Assembly: GCA_905182985.1 (NCBI GenBank)
Contig: CAJJDN010000038.1
Location: 452,258-516,257, forward strand
From: Paramecium sonneborni
Taxonomy: Eukaryota; Ciliophora; Oligohymenophorea; Peniculida; Parameciidae
Direction of reading: 5' to 3'
Length of the DNA stretch: 64,000 bases
Notes under the pieces: generated by a model
Told to the model about the DNA's origin: nothing
Databases searched by the model: none
What the model saw: the letters and a program-made list of their open reading frames with translations, nothing else
Position numbers and translations under genes: made by a program
Shown: positions 10,140-22,300 of the stretch, in pieces
Position numbering within the stretch: position 1 is the first letter of the stretch
Layout: each line of letters opens with the position of its first letter

Positions 10140-13100
10140 ATGGATTTTAGAATTTATATTTTAGTTAATTGTTTAGAAAATATATTAGAAGTGAAGAATT
10201 TTCAGATTAGTTTTATTAATTTATTTTTTAAATCTAATTTGTAAATTTCAATACTATTTAAAAAATAGAAATTAGATGCTAAAAAAAGGCAAAGAAAAAA
10301 AAATAGAATATAATAATATTATATCTTAAAAATTTAAAAGTATCTCCAGTTAGAATAATTAATTAACTGTAGCTATTTTAAAAACTAAAAAATTAAGAAA
10401 AAATTAAAGAAATTATCTCAATATCAAATTATTTCTTAGACAAAATTTATAATCATAATAGTTTTACTGTATTTGAGTTAATTTATAATTATTATTATTA
10501 GACGAGATAACTTAAAATTAATTTAGAATATTAGTAATTTTGTTTTAATGATTTTTATCTCTAACATGANNNNNNNNNNNNNNNNNNNNNNNNNNNNNNN
10601 NNNNNNNNNNNNNNNNNNNNNNNNNNNNNNNNNNNNNNNNNNNNNNNNNNNNNNNNNNNNNNNNNNNNNNNNNNNNNNNNNNNNNNNNNNNNNNNNNNNN
10701 NNNNNNNNNNNNNNNNNNNNNNNNNNNNNNNNNNNNNNNNNNNNNNNNNNNNNNNNNNNNNNNNNNNNNNNNNNNNNNNNNNNNNNNNNNNNNNNNNNNN
10801 NNNNNNNNNNNNNNNNNNNNNNNNNNNNNNNNNNNNNNNNNNNNNNNNNNNNNNNNNNNNNNNNNNNNNNNNNNNNNNNNNNNNNNNNNNNNNNNNNNNN
10901 NNNNNNNNNNNNNNNNNNNNNNNNNNNNNNNNNNNNNNNNNNNNNNNNNNNNNNNNNNNNNNNNNNNNNNNNNNNNNNNNNNNNNNNNNNNNNNNNNNNN
11001 NNNNNNNNNNNNNNNNNNNNNNNNNNNNNNNNNNNNNNNNNNNNNNNNNNNNNNNNNNNNNNNNNNNNNNNNNNNNNNNNNNNNNNNNNNNNNNNNNNNN
11101 NNNNNNNNNNNNNNNNNNNNNNNNNNNNNNNNNNNNNNNNNNNNNNNNNNNNNNNNNNNNNNNNNNNNNNNNNNNNNNNNNNNNNNNNNNNNNNNNNNNN
11201 NNNNNNNNNNNNNNNNNNNNNNNNNNNNNNNNNNGAAGAATTTTCAGATTAGTTTTATTAATTTATTTTTTAAATCTAATTTGTAAATTTCAATACTATT
11301 TAAAAAATAGAAATTAGATGCTAAAAAAAGGCAAAGAAAAAAAAATAGAATATAATAATATTATATCTTAAAAATTTAAAAGTATCTCCAGTTAGAATAA
11401 TTAATTAACTGTAGCTATTTTAAAAACTAAAAAATTAAGAAAAAATTAAAGAAATTATCTCAATATCAAATTATTTCTTAGACAAAATTTATAATCATAA
11501 TAGTTTTACTGTATTTGAGTTAATTTATAATTATTATTATTAGACGAGATAACTTAAAATTAATTTAGAATATTAGTAATTTTGTTTTAATGATTTTTAT
11601 CTCTAACATGAATTTGAATAGAACATTTAGTATTTATCAATTTGGATCATCTTTATCCTTGTTATATATTTAATGATAAAAAATAAAATTATAATAAAAA
11701 AATAGATTTTAATCAATCAATGCAATTAAAGTGTGCAGAATATTTAAAGGAAGCTGTATATATTAATTAAATGTTAGGTTAACACAAATATTGAATAAAT
11801 TCGATATTCATTTATGTCAAAAGCTTGTAAACAGATAGCATAATTATTACCTTTTCAATCAATGTGGCATCTATTACTTAAATAAGAGAATCTCTTTTTT
11901 TATATGTTAATGCTTTAATCAATGTTTGGTTAAAATATCAAAATGTTATTGGAGTTAATAATTGAGAGATTTGCACCAATCACATAGTTTTAGATTTAGT
12001 TCTTAAATGCTTGCACATTAGTTTTTTAACAAGACACTTATTTGTTATCAGATGTGATAAAAAGTCATCTTCCAGGAATATATAAAGAATGTATAAAGCA
12101 ACTACAATTTTTTATCAAGCAAATTCCAAAGAATGATTCTAAAGAAGGTTAGTCAGTTGCAGAATAAATTGCTTAAGCTTACAAAACAATTTTAGGAAAT
12201 ATTCATGATTATACAGTTACTCTTGAACTTTATACAAGTCTTCAATAAATAGTACAGAAATGGCCTTTAATTCATGAGATTAATCCATTAATTTTTCATG
12301 AAGTTGAAGAAATAATTGCAATGAGAACTCCAAGAAATGTTGAAATATAATTCTATGAAGAACCAACTGAATGTGATAGTCCTACAAAATCAAATTCAAT
12401 TAGAAAAGAAAATCAAATTGTTGTGGAGCTATAGAGGTGGCTTAGTAAAATGAATTATCCAATACCTGTTATTTCTAAAAGAATTGCAAGTAGTGTAATT
12501 AATTCATAAAATATGTTTAAATTAAAAGAAAACATTGAAATTATGCTTTCATTTATTTATTGTCCATTAAAATATGATCCTGCAAATTGTGTAAATTATT
12601 TAATTTATTTTAGTGGATGAAAATTGAATTTAATCACAAAATTAGTTTAAAAGATATTCCTAATCTTAAGGATTGTTACTCTTTATAAGCTCCTGCTCAT
12701 ATTTATCATATCAGATCAATTAGATCATTACAAAGTTTAACTGATGAAGAAAACCATTAAATTATTGCTAAAGTCAATCCAGCTTATTTATAAATTGCTT
12801 GTAATACTTTTTTTTCATTAAATTTTTAGTCTCTTATTTGTCTGAATGTTTCAATGAAGATCATTTAAAGAATTGTAATTTTAATCATTTAACTCAATTA
12901 TTAATATTTTATTTAGAAAAAGAATAAGATATTTCAATTTACTTTTGTCTTCATTATAACATTCCTTATGCTTTTTTTTACTACATACATTATGAATAAT
13001 CTACTACATTTTTGATAAATCTATTTATTTAAATTAATATATTAGGCCATCATGTAACAGAACATTAATAAAAATTATATGAATAAATATGGACATATTT

Positions 13101-14825
13101 TAAAGCAAGTAATTTGTTTGAAGATATTATCAACATATTATTGAACCCTAGAAATAGATAAGATTTTTTATTTAAATGTTCATAAAACTTTAGAAATAAT
13201 AACATGATTGAAGTTTTTACTTTACATCCAGATTTTTAATTGAAGGAAAAAGTATATTAATAAAACGAGAATAATTTTAATTTTACTGTTGAAGAAAAGA
13301 TTCATTTAAAATATGATATAGATTAACTTAAACCATTTGTATAAAAGAAAACAATTAAATAATTATCATTTTTCAATAAAGTTTCTAATAAAATTTTACC
13401 TTCAACTAATGAAAAGCCAGCTTCAATGATGGATGTTATTAGAGTAGCTATATAGAATGCAGAAATTATAAATGAACCTCATAAAAAAAGACAATCAAGA
13501 GCAACAAGAGAAAAACTAATAGTTTTAAGAAGTGCTTCAGTAATGTTTGATTTAGATGAATAAGATTCAGTTAAAGATCCATTTATTCCTTATAGCTATA
13601 ATCCTAATCCTTTAGAATTAAGAGTTGAAACAAAAGAAAGTAATACAAAATGTGATTAAAAGTCTGTTTCTTATATTAAGGATGGTTAAAAAAATTTATA
13701 AAAAAAACATTCAAGAAATTTATCATTTTAATTATATCCTTTATCTTTAAAAGATGTAACATTAGGTAAATGGGATAATGAATAAAAATTAGATCAATAT
13801 TAGATAGAAAAGTATTAAATAATTATATTCGAATAGTCTGATGAAGGATGAACCATTTTGTTATAATCTTTAATAATTTATATCAATTTTGATTTAATAA
13901 TTGATTTTAGGAGATCATAAATTATTCTTAAAAAACAATTTTATGAATAATCGATAATAATGGTTAGGTATAATTTTGCTTGATGAAAACAGCAAAGTTT
14001 TTGATAATTTAATGAAAGTAATGCTAATTTTATAATTAGATTTATTTATTTAAAATTAAATTATCACCTTATATAAAAGAAAATAGTGCTATATTATGTG
14101 GATAATTAGTAAATCTAATCATAAAAAAGAAACCTGAATATATAAACTTTTAAGACAATGCATAAATATATATAGATTATCTATGTAAAGTGATTATTAA
14201 TTCTTTATAATGGAAAACTTCAACAACTTAACCTATAGAATTGGATATTAGTAAAAATCTACTTTGTGAAACACTTTATTTATTGATTGAATATGGAATA
14301 AATAGAGGGTAGACTCAATTATTAAACAGAATAACTGCAACAACTTGGAGTTGCCTAATTGAAATTTGTAAATAATGTTTCCCTGTTAGACCTAATCAAA
14401 CATTTTAAGGTATTTTTATCAAATTATTAAAACTTAATTTGGAATTTGGATCAGAATTCAATATCCATACTATATTTATGAAATTAAATTTATTAAGTGT
14501 CATAAAATAATTGGCAGAATTAACAGCATCAAATTCAGTTTAAAATAAAAAATTTAATTATTTAAATGAATTTATAAAGGCAATATGTAATTTAATATCC
14601 AATCTTATCAATAAATAATCATCAAAAGAATGTTTTAAATTAATTTAAAATCTTGATTCATGGATTTCACTTAAATAACGATATAAAATTACATCACATA
14701 ATCATGCAAATAGTTTTTATAGTGTAGATTCAAGATTAATAAATAATTCAACTCCTGCAACAAGTTAAAGTTTAGCAAAAATCAGAATTCGAAAATCTAA
14801 TCATTCATAAGCATCAAAAGACTGA
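10140..14825 (+). CDS. large unknown helical protein (~1,000+ aa), frame broken several times
   Basis: A TGA-free frame starts at ATG 10140 (MDFRIYILVNCLENILEVK), runs into the N gap, resumes identically after it, and reaches a TGA at 11674. Shortening the T run 11669-11671 by one base would fuse it to the next frame, which is strongly coding to 14825. That part has introns 11756-11777, 12591-12613 and 12801-12829 and two more run-length breaks near 13846 and 14049. Recognisable text includes SHLPGIYKECIKQLQFF, PLKYDPANCWMKIEFNH, SYLSECFNEDHLKNCNFN and PYIKENSAILCGQLVNLI. The sequence looks like repeated amphipathic helices with a Ser-rich tail. A faint resemblance to SAPS-type PP6 regulatory subunits was noted but is too weak to call. 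The N-terminal 10140-11673 part is the least certain. Confidence 0.65.
10193..10569. repeat. 377-bp direct repeat, copy 1 (left of gap)
   Basis: Appears identical to 11235-11611 and ends exactly at the first N. It lies inside the putative N-terminus of the large unknown gene. Two equal copies abutting both sides of a gap mean that the flanking contigs overlap and were not merged. Confidence 0.95.
10570..11234. other. assembly gap of 665 N
   Basis: Run of unknown bases between two identical 377-bp ends. Because the ends overlap, the true gap is probably zero or negative and no unseen gene need be assumed here. The ORF that spans the Ns is meaningless across them. Confidence 0.97.
11235..11611. 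repeat. 377-bp direct repeat, copy 2 (right of gap)
   Basis: Starts exactly after the last N and appears to match copy 1 base for base, continuing into the large unknown gene. It should be collapsed with copy 1. Confidence 0.95.
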
Positions 14826-14872
14826 TTAAAAAAAATGTTATATATCTATATAGCTTTATAATTATTTAAAAA

Positions 14873-15758
14873 TCATTCATTTTGTTTTAAAAAAATCTTA
14901 ACTTAATCTTTAAGCTATCTTAATGTAAGTGTTTATTCAATAAAGAAATATTTTGGATTTTTTTATTATTCTAACTATATTTATTTTGAAGGGCTTAATG
15001 CTTTCTTTTAATCAGAATTCTTTTTTGGTTTAATTTATTCAACTATTCCTTTTAATGAACGATCCTTTGGTTTTGGACCTGGTTTTTTTCTTTAACGAAT
15101 TATTGGTTTTTCATATTCTTCATTTTCTAAATTAGAATTTTCGTAATTTTAATTTTTATCTAAATTATCAGTAATCTCATTCTATTTTTTTTCTTCTTCT
15201 TTTTGTATTACTTCTTAAATTGGAGATGTTTAACTTTTAATTGGAAATTATTATGAATTAGTTTCTCTTTCTGAAATTATATCATATGAATTTAAAAAAT
15301 CTTGTTTTTATTCTTCAAAAAATCTAACCTTATTGCTATTTTCTTAGGTAAATTAATTTTATATATACATCTTTCTTTAATTAATTATGCTGATAAATTT
15401 TCAGAACTCTCTTGCCTTTAACTTTTTTCGATTATTATTTATTATGAAATTTATTCTTATTTTTCAATTGCAGTTTCTTATAAGGTTTCAAGAATAGATT
15501 CATCTTTGTTTTATTTTACTTTTTCAATTTCATTTGTAAATTTGACTTTTTCACGATATTTTGCTTTTTCTTAATTATTCATATTGTTCCATTCTTTGAT
15601 TAGGGATTCAAATAATCTGGCTTTATTTTCATATAATTGTGATGGACTATATTATTGAATTTTGTAATTCATAAAGTATAAAAGCTAAGTAGACTTAACA
15701 TTTGATATTCAATAATTACTAATTTAATTGATGCAATTTTCTCTGTATCATAGTTCAT
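14873..15758 (-). CDS. HMG-box protein with an AT-hook-like basic tail
   Basis: A probable chromatin protein of 277 residues. Two introns (15694-15719 and 15343-15368), both ending in AAG, give exactly 278 codons. After a short leader the HMG box reads LLYFMNYKIQQYSPSQLYEN, then ARLFESLIKEWNNMNNQEKA followed by KYREK. The Trp and the EKAKY end of helix 3 match the usual W-x-x-L/M-x-x-x-E-K-x-x-Y pattern, while the first helix is divergent. The middle is acidic and Gln/Glu-rich. Near the C-terminus RQRKKPGPKPKDRSLKG is a Lys/Pro/Gly-rich, AT-hook-like patch that would contact AT-rich DNA. Convergent with the large unknown gene, whose stop is 47 bp away. The AAG splice sites are required: the next downstream TAG destroys the frame. 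Confidence 0.85.
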
Positions 15759-16309
15759 GATAACTAAAATATAAAAAAATGGTTCAAATTTAAATTATCA
15801 TAAAAATTACATTTATAAAAATTTGATAATAAAGTGATAAGAGGAGAGAATATATTTAAATTGAAATGATGATAAGATAGTAAAACAGATTTGAATGATA
15901 TAAATAGTTATATATTTAGTTTTTAATAAATATGATTGTTAAAGATAGTAATTTAATTTTTTAATAAGAAACTTATAAAATAAATGAAAAACATTTGAAT
16001 TTATAAACCTTATATTATTATGATGAATGAATTGATAATAAATCTGTTTCATATATATAATAAGAAATGAAATAATTTAGTATAATGTATAAAAATCCTT
16101 GATTAAATTATGATAATAATGAATTAATATTTGAATGAATGTGTATAGATATTAAAAATAGAGAGTTGATTAATATTAAGTAATTTAGAGTGAACTGTTT
16201 GAGATATACATAAATGAATAGAATTATAATATTTATATATAGTTTGAATGATAAGAGAGAAAGAATAGGAAGGATTAGTTTAAAAATTTGATATTAAATA
16301 AATTAGGAA
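15759..16309. other. divergent intergenic region, HMG gene / cyclase gene
   Basis: 551 bp between the start of the leftward HMG-box gene and the start of the rightward cyclase gene. It is AT-rich with many TGA triplets in all + frames, hence non-coding. It presumably carries both promoters; no specific motif was recognised. Confidence 0.5.
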
Positions 16310-19300
16310 ATGGAAAAATAAAAAAGTCTAGTTGATGTATAAATAAAAAGTATCGTTAGCTTACTTTTGAATATGGATAGAGTTAGGATGACAAAGTAAG
16401 AAAGAAATAATGGTTATATGAATATATGACTGGATGCTTAAAAGAGGTAATGAATTTGAATGATGAATTAGAAAATTGTAGAGTTATTGAATAGTATGTT
16501 TAGAGACTATACTAATGATCTGTTTCTTATGGCTAGTTTGATTTTGATTTTAGTGGGAATAACATAAGATGATGACTAAGAAGATGTTATATCGTCGTAA
16601 ATATTGAACAACTTACAAATAGACTCATTTTGTTTATAGTATACATTTTGCCGTTTCTAATTGAAGCAGGAATTAGAACAATATAATTGTTGATAGAATA
16701 AAAGTAGTGTTGGCAATGTATTTTGTAACAAACTAGAATCAAATACACTAGATTGAAAGGATTCAAAAAAGAAGACTTAGTATTCAATGATACATAGAAT
16801 TTCTTAAAGTAAGCTAGATCTTCTTCAATCAGAAGTATTTAATAACTTGATTCATAATCAAATGTACCTGATATTTTACCTGCTTCTAATGTAGAAGATG
16901 TGTTTTATAGTAATTTAAAAAGAGGAGATTTCATACTTCTTAGTCGTAACTAATAATGTCCTGGAGATTTAGTTATCCTAGATATGAGTGATAGACATGG
17001 TTACTTTTATTCTAAAAGCTATTTCAAATAAGCATTTCTTTAGCGTAAAGAACCAATGAAGACTACGAAAGTTGAAATGAATGCACCTAATAAAGGAGAT
17101 TTAAATTATTTAAGAAAGATTTTAAAAGGTAAACTTACTTTCAATAATAATTACAATTTTGAGTAATTTGAAGGTCATATTAAATTATCGAAAGATCCTA
17201 AAGGAGAACCCATTTTACCAGAAAATATATTATTCTTTGGATAAGCACTTTAATTTAATGAATGGGTATTCGGAATATTAATTAATGTTGGAGGATAATC
17301 ATTGTATTGTAGAAAAGTTTAATCTATTCAAAAATAAACACGAAAAATTAATAGATATAAAAATCTATCCATTTTACAATTCTTTCTCTATTTAATTATG
17401 CCCATTATTGCATCATTAATCTAATATTATGGATATTCATCATAAAAGTCATTCAATCATATTCTAATGCATTGTTATTAATAATTTTTAGTTATTATAC
17501 CTTCTTATTTAAGTTTATTTCTTCATCTCTTTGATGTAATTCTAATTATCAATGAGAATAGATAATAATAATAATAACAAACGAAAGATTGTAAAGAATT
17601 AATTTTAGAAACTAAAACAGTTACTAAATAATAATCTTTAAATTACCCAGTAAATATGACTGAAATTATGGATACTACACATGTATTTCTAAATATTTAA
17701 ATCTTATCTGATGCTAAAATAGAAGCATTATGTCATGGAGACACAATCTATTAAATTGATCAAACATTAATTCACGATTTAGTACTTTCATAATCTTTTA
17801 AAAAAACTTAATTCTATTATAATTTAACTAAATAAGTTAATGATTAAAATATTGAAATTTTATAAGAAAAGATTTAAACTATTAGTCCTAATGTACCTCC
17901 TCAAAAATTAAGTATAAATTCTCATTAATAATTAAATTTCAATATTGGAAAAGATACAGGATTAAATAAAAGAACATTTATTAAATAAAATACTTAAACT
18001 CTTCATTCTCCAATATTAAATCCAAATAGTGGTAGACCTTCCTTAGAAATCTTTCATAGTATGGATGGAGGATTTATTCCATCAACTCTAGCTGGAAATC
18101 TTATTAATTAATAATAACATTCCTAAGTTAGTTAAGAACCTGAAGAAGAATAAGTTAAATAAATTTAAATTTATAGAGAAAATACACTTGTTGAATTAGG
18201 TTTAAGTTAACCTTTTCAATATTTTGAATTATTCTCTGTTATCTCTTTGTGTCATCTTACTAGAAGTGAATTAATGACATTACCAGAAGATATTCGATCC
18301 TCATAGAAAAATTCAAAATTAGGCTTCTCAGAAAGAGAAAGAATCAAAAAACCTAAATTTAATATTGATTAATATTTTCTAGCTGAAGATGAAGCTCTCT
18401 TAAAATTAAGCAAATTATTTAAAATCTCCTATAAAACTTATGGTTATAATAAACAAGAATAACTTTGTTATGTTTTGAAAATTAATGATCTAGAAATACC
18501 CTATATTATTCATTATAGATTATATCATTAAGGATTTATAGATTATGATGAAACCAAAAATAATAAAATGTTTAAAATACCTTCCAGATTTATTGCCATG
18601 ATGATTCAAGATAACAATTTTTAAATTAAAGAATCAAATTAATTAGTCCTATTATGTAGATTTTGTATTGTTACTATTTCTGATATTCCTGGATATGAAA
18701 AATTTGATCTAGTCAAAAAAGCCTCACTTTAAAAATAAATATAATATCTAATTAATAGAGGTGATATCATTATTTGCTTTTTGAAAATGTCAATTAATTA
18801 ACAAGATCTCTAAGAATCAAAAAGCTTGATTATTAATGATTATGAAAAAACAATTTAATTAATTGAACTATTATCAGATAATTAGTTTGATATTGTTGGC
18901 CTTTTTGGAATTAGTTAAAATGATAATCAAGATTTAATTAAAGAATCTTTTATTACTAATAGATCTAGAATTGTTATTCAATCAGAAAAACCTTATGAAT
19001 TAGTACTACCATTTTGTATCAAAAATAGTGTTTTGCATAATGAAACAATTACATATAATTTTTAATCTTCCTCAAGAGATGATATTCTCTATCAAATTAG
19101 ATAAATTATCAGTAGTCTTAATTAGGAAGATCCTAAAAGAAGTTCAACTTTATTAATACGTAGAAATGCTTAAATTCAAACTGATAGAATTAAGATCAAC
19201 AATAATGCTTTAATCATAGATGGTAATGTCTTAGATTTAATATTAAATGACAAATACTTAACTAATCATTTTGGATTTATTATTCATTTTAATAAAATTA

Positions 19301-22300
19301 TTATTGTTTACAATATGAATAACAATTTAAAGGAAAAATTATTGAATTTTGTTACTAAATATGATAGTGAATATTATTCATCTTTTTGTGTCAATTATAG
19401 TGCAGGATCTCATGGTTTAGTAAGAATGAGTGATTTCTCTTATTCAAGACATGATGAAATCGAATCAAATGTAATGGGTTTTATTAATTAATATTCAATC
19501 AATATTGATGAATTAGAATTATTTGATAATTTAGTAATTAAAACTGGATTTTAACTATTTTAAATTAAAGATGCCACTTAACGCATATGTATTTAATGGA
19601 ACTTATGTTTTGCGCTTTTACAAATGACATTCTATTGTTTTCCACATTACAATGGTTAATTAATTTTTAAAGATAGATTATTGATATTATAAATTTTAGT
19701 ACCAGCCATACTTTTAACATATGCAATTAAAACCATTTTTGTAGAACAAGAATACCTAAGTGTAAAGATAAATACAATAAAATAGAAATCACTTGATTTG
19801 AAGAATAATCACATAGTATAATTATTATTAGAAACTATTATGGATGTATTTCTAATAACAGTAGTAAGATATACTTGCTACGTAAACGATGTTAGATTAG
19901 GGGTTTATAATACAAAAGAAGAAATAGCAATATTTTTTAGTTTTATTTTAATAATTCATCTTTTTAAATTAGCATTTTTGTCAAAAGAATTATATTTAGC
20001 ATTATTCCTATCTTTGAGCACATTCTTATTAATACTATTACATATAACAATTGAGATGATAAACTTAGATTATATTATATTAAGGGAATTCTTAATTTAA
20101 CCTACAACTATAATGTCTCTTTTAATTTTAATATCAATAAAATTAGTAATGAATTTATTTGGATAATTTAGTATTTATTTATACAATAACTTTTTGGAAA
20201 GATCTCAATAAGACATTGATTTCAATTTAATATTAGAAACGATTACAAAAGAATTTTAGAGTATGAAGAATATTTAATATTTAATAAAGAAAGTGTTTAA
20301 GGATTCAGAAATAGATTTATCAGTAAAATAGATTTTAAATAAGGGTGATAATAAGAATCAATTAATTTAATTAAATAATTACACATTAAATTTTGAATAA
20401 TAGATATACAATTTAGAATTTATTCAAATGTACATTTCAAAATGGAAATTTATAGGAGTGTTGACAAATTCTAGTTATTTTTTTGGATTGGACATATTTT
20501 TATTAATACATTACGGTTTGAGATTTCATAAGATTAACACAGCATTATTCTCAATAATGTTAATAATGACTTTTTGTTAAGTATTTCTAATAAATTAATC
20601 TTGTTATCCAAATTACAAAAAATTAATAATATATTTTGGATTTTTGTAAACAATATTTAGATTGTTTATAATAAGTGTAGATGTATATGATCATGATGAT
20701 AAGTTTTACTCTTTCATATTTTACTATTTAGTTATATTTTCATTGACCCAATAAATAAATTACAAATATATATTTATAGTTATTCAATAAATAATGACTT
20801 TAATATGTGGAATAGTAATGTTATATGCAAATTCTAAATAGAATATAAAAGATGTTTATTTAGGTGAAATAATAGTATTATTTGTAACATTCAGCATAAT
20901 ATCTTTATAATCTCGTTATTAAGATGATGTAACTTAACGTGAAGATTATATATGCGGAAAGGAATTAGAGATTGAAAGATCAAAGTTTCAATCAGTAATG
21001 TCTTTATTATTGCCTCCATTTGTTTTAGGTAGGGTTGATTAAGGAAATGTAAATTTTTCAGAGAATTAAGGATTAGTTGGCATAATATTTGTAGATATGT
21101 GTAGTTTTGATATGATAGTGAGTGCAGAGGATTAAAATATTGTGTAATTAATAGATAATATTTATCGATAATTTGATTAAATATGTTCTTCAACTAATTG
21201 TTAAAAGATAGAAACTGTTGGTAAAACTTATATGGCTTGTTCTGGATTATAATGTGTAGAGAAATTCTAGCCTAAGGGTCATCTAAAGAATCCAATTGAA
21301 AGATTAGTAGAATTAGCATTTGGTATATAATAAGAAATTACAAATTTTAAATGGGGACCTAACTAAAAGAGTTTTGGATTAAAAATTGGAATACATTATG
21401 GAAGAGTCTTAATGGGAGTAATTGGATCAATTAAACCATAATTCTCTTTAATTGGAGATACAGTTAATACAACTAGTAGATTATGTGCTCATTGTCCAGA
21501 AGGCTTAATTCAAATATCACTTTAAGCTTATGATTAAATCAAAAATGTTAAATCAATCAAATTTACATAAAGTAAAATTGAAGCTAAAGGTAAAGGAATT
21601 ATAGATACTTTCTTAATTGAAAAGAAAAGAAATTTCGAATAATCATTCAACAATAAATAAAAAAAATCAGAAATGCCACATATTGATTAAAAATTGAAAT
21701 TCGTCTTGAATAATCAACAATAACCTTAAAACTCTTTCCGAAATCCTAAATAAACAGGCATTGCAGCTATTAGATAAAAAACTACAAGACATTTAACATA
21801 TAAATTAAATCCTTTAAAATAAGAAGAAAATTAATAGTTGAATCCTCCTTAAAATAATTCATCGTAAATACCATAAACTTAATAGATTGTATCAACTTAG
21901 TAACAGGTAATGAATTAAAAGACTGCAACTTTAAATTTTACAGCTAGTTAATTGTAATTATTCAGAAAATAAACAAAAAGAAATTTACTTGGGAGTTAAA
22001 CTAATGTGCCATCTATAAATTAGATTACATCTCCTCATGCTTTAAATTAGATATAATCAAATATTAATGTTCTTGCTCCTAGTAATAAATTGATTCATTA
22101 GAAATCTATTTTTAGTCATTAACAACAATAAACTTAATAAATATCTTAAGAAAAGATTGATAAATATCAGCAACAATCATCAATTCATATTCCATAACAA
22201 GATCCTTCTAATCAGAATATTTTAGCAGGTATTCCTGATATACCTTTAGATTAATCTTTGAATGTAATGGATTCTTCAATAAAAGAATAAACTCCATTCA

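Noticed and set aside
10548..11252. Open frame spanning the N run
   Set aside because: It consists almost only of unknown bases between two copies of the same sequence; nothing is encoded there.
10140..14825. SAPS/PP6 regulatory subunit identity
   Set aside because: Only a general helical-repeat impression with no diagnostic motif; not enough to name it.
20891..21193. 100-residue leftward ORF
   Set aside because: Antisense shadow of cyclase half C1, which is intact on the + strand.
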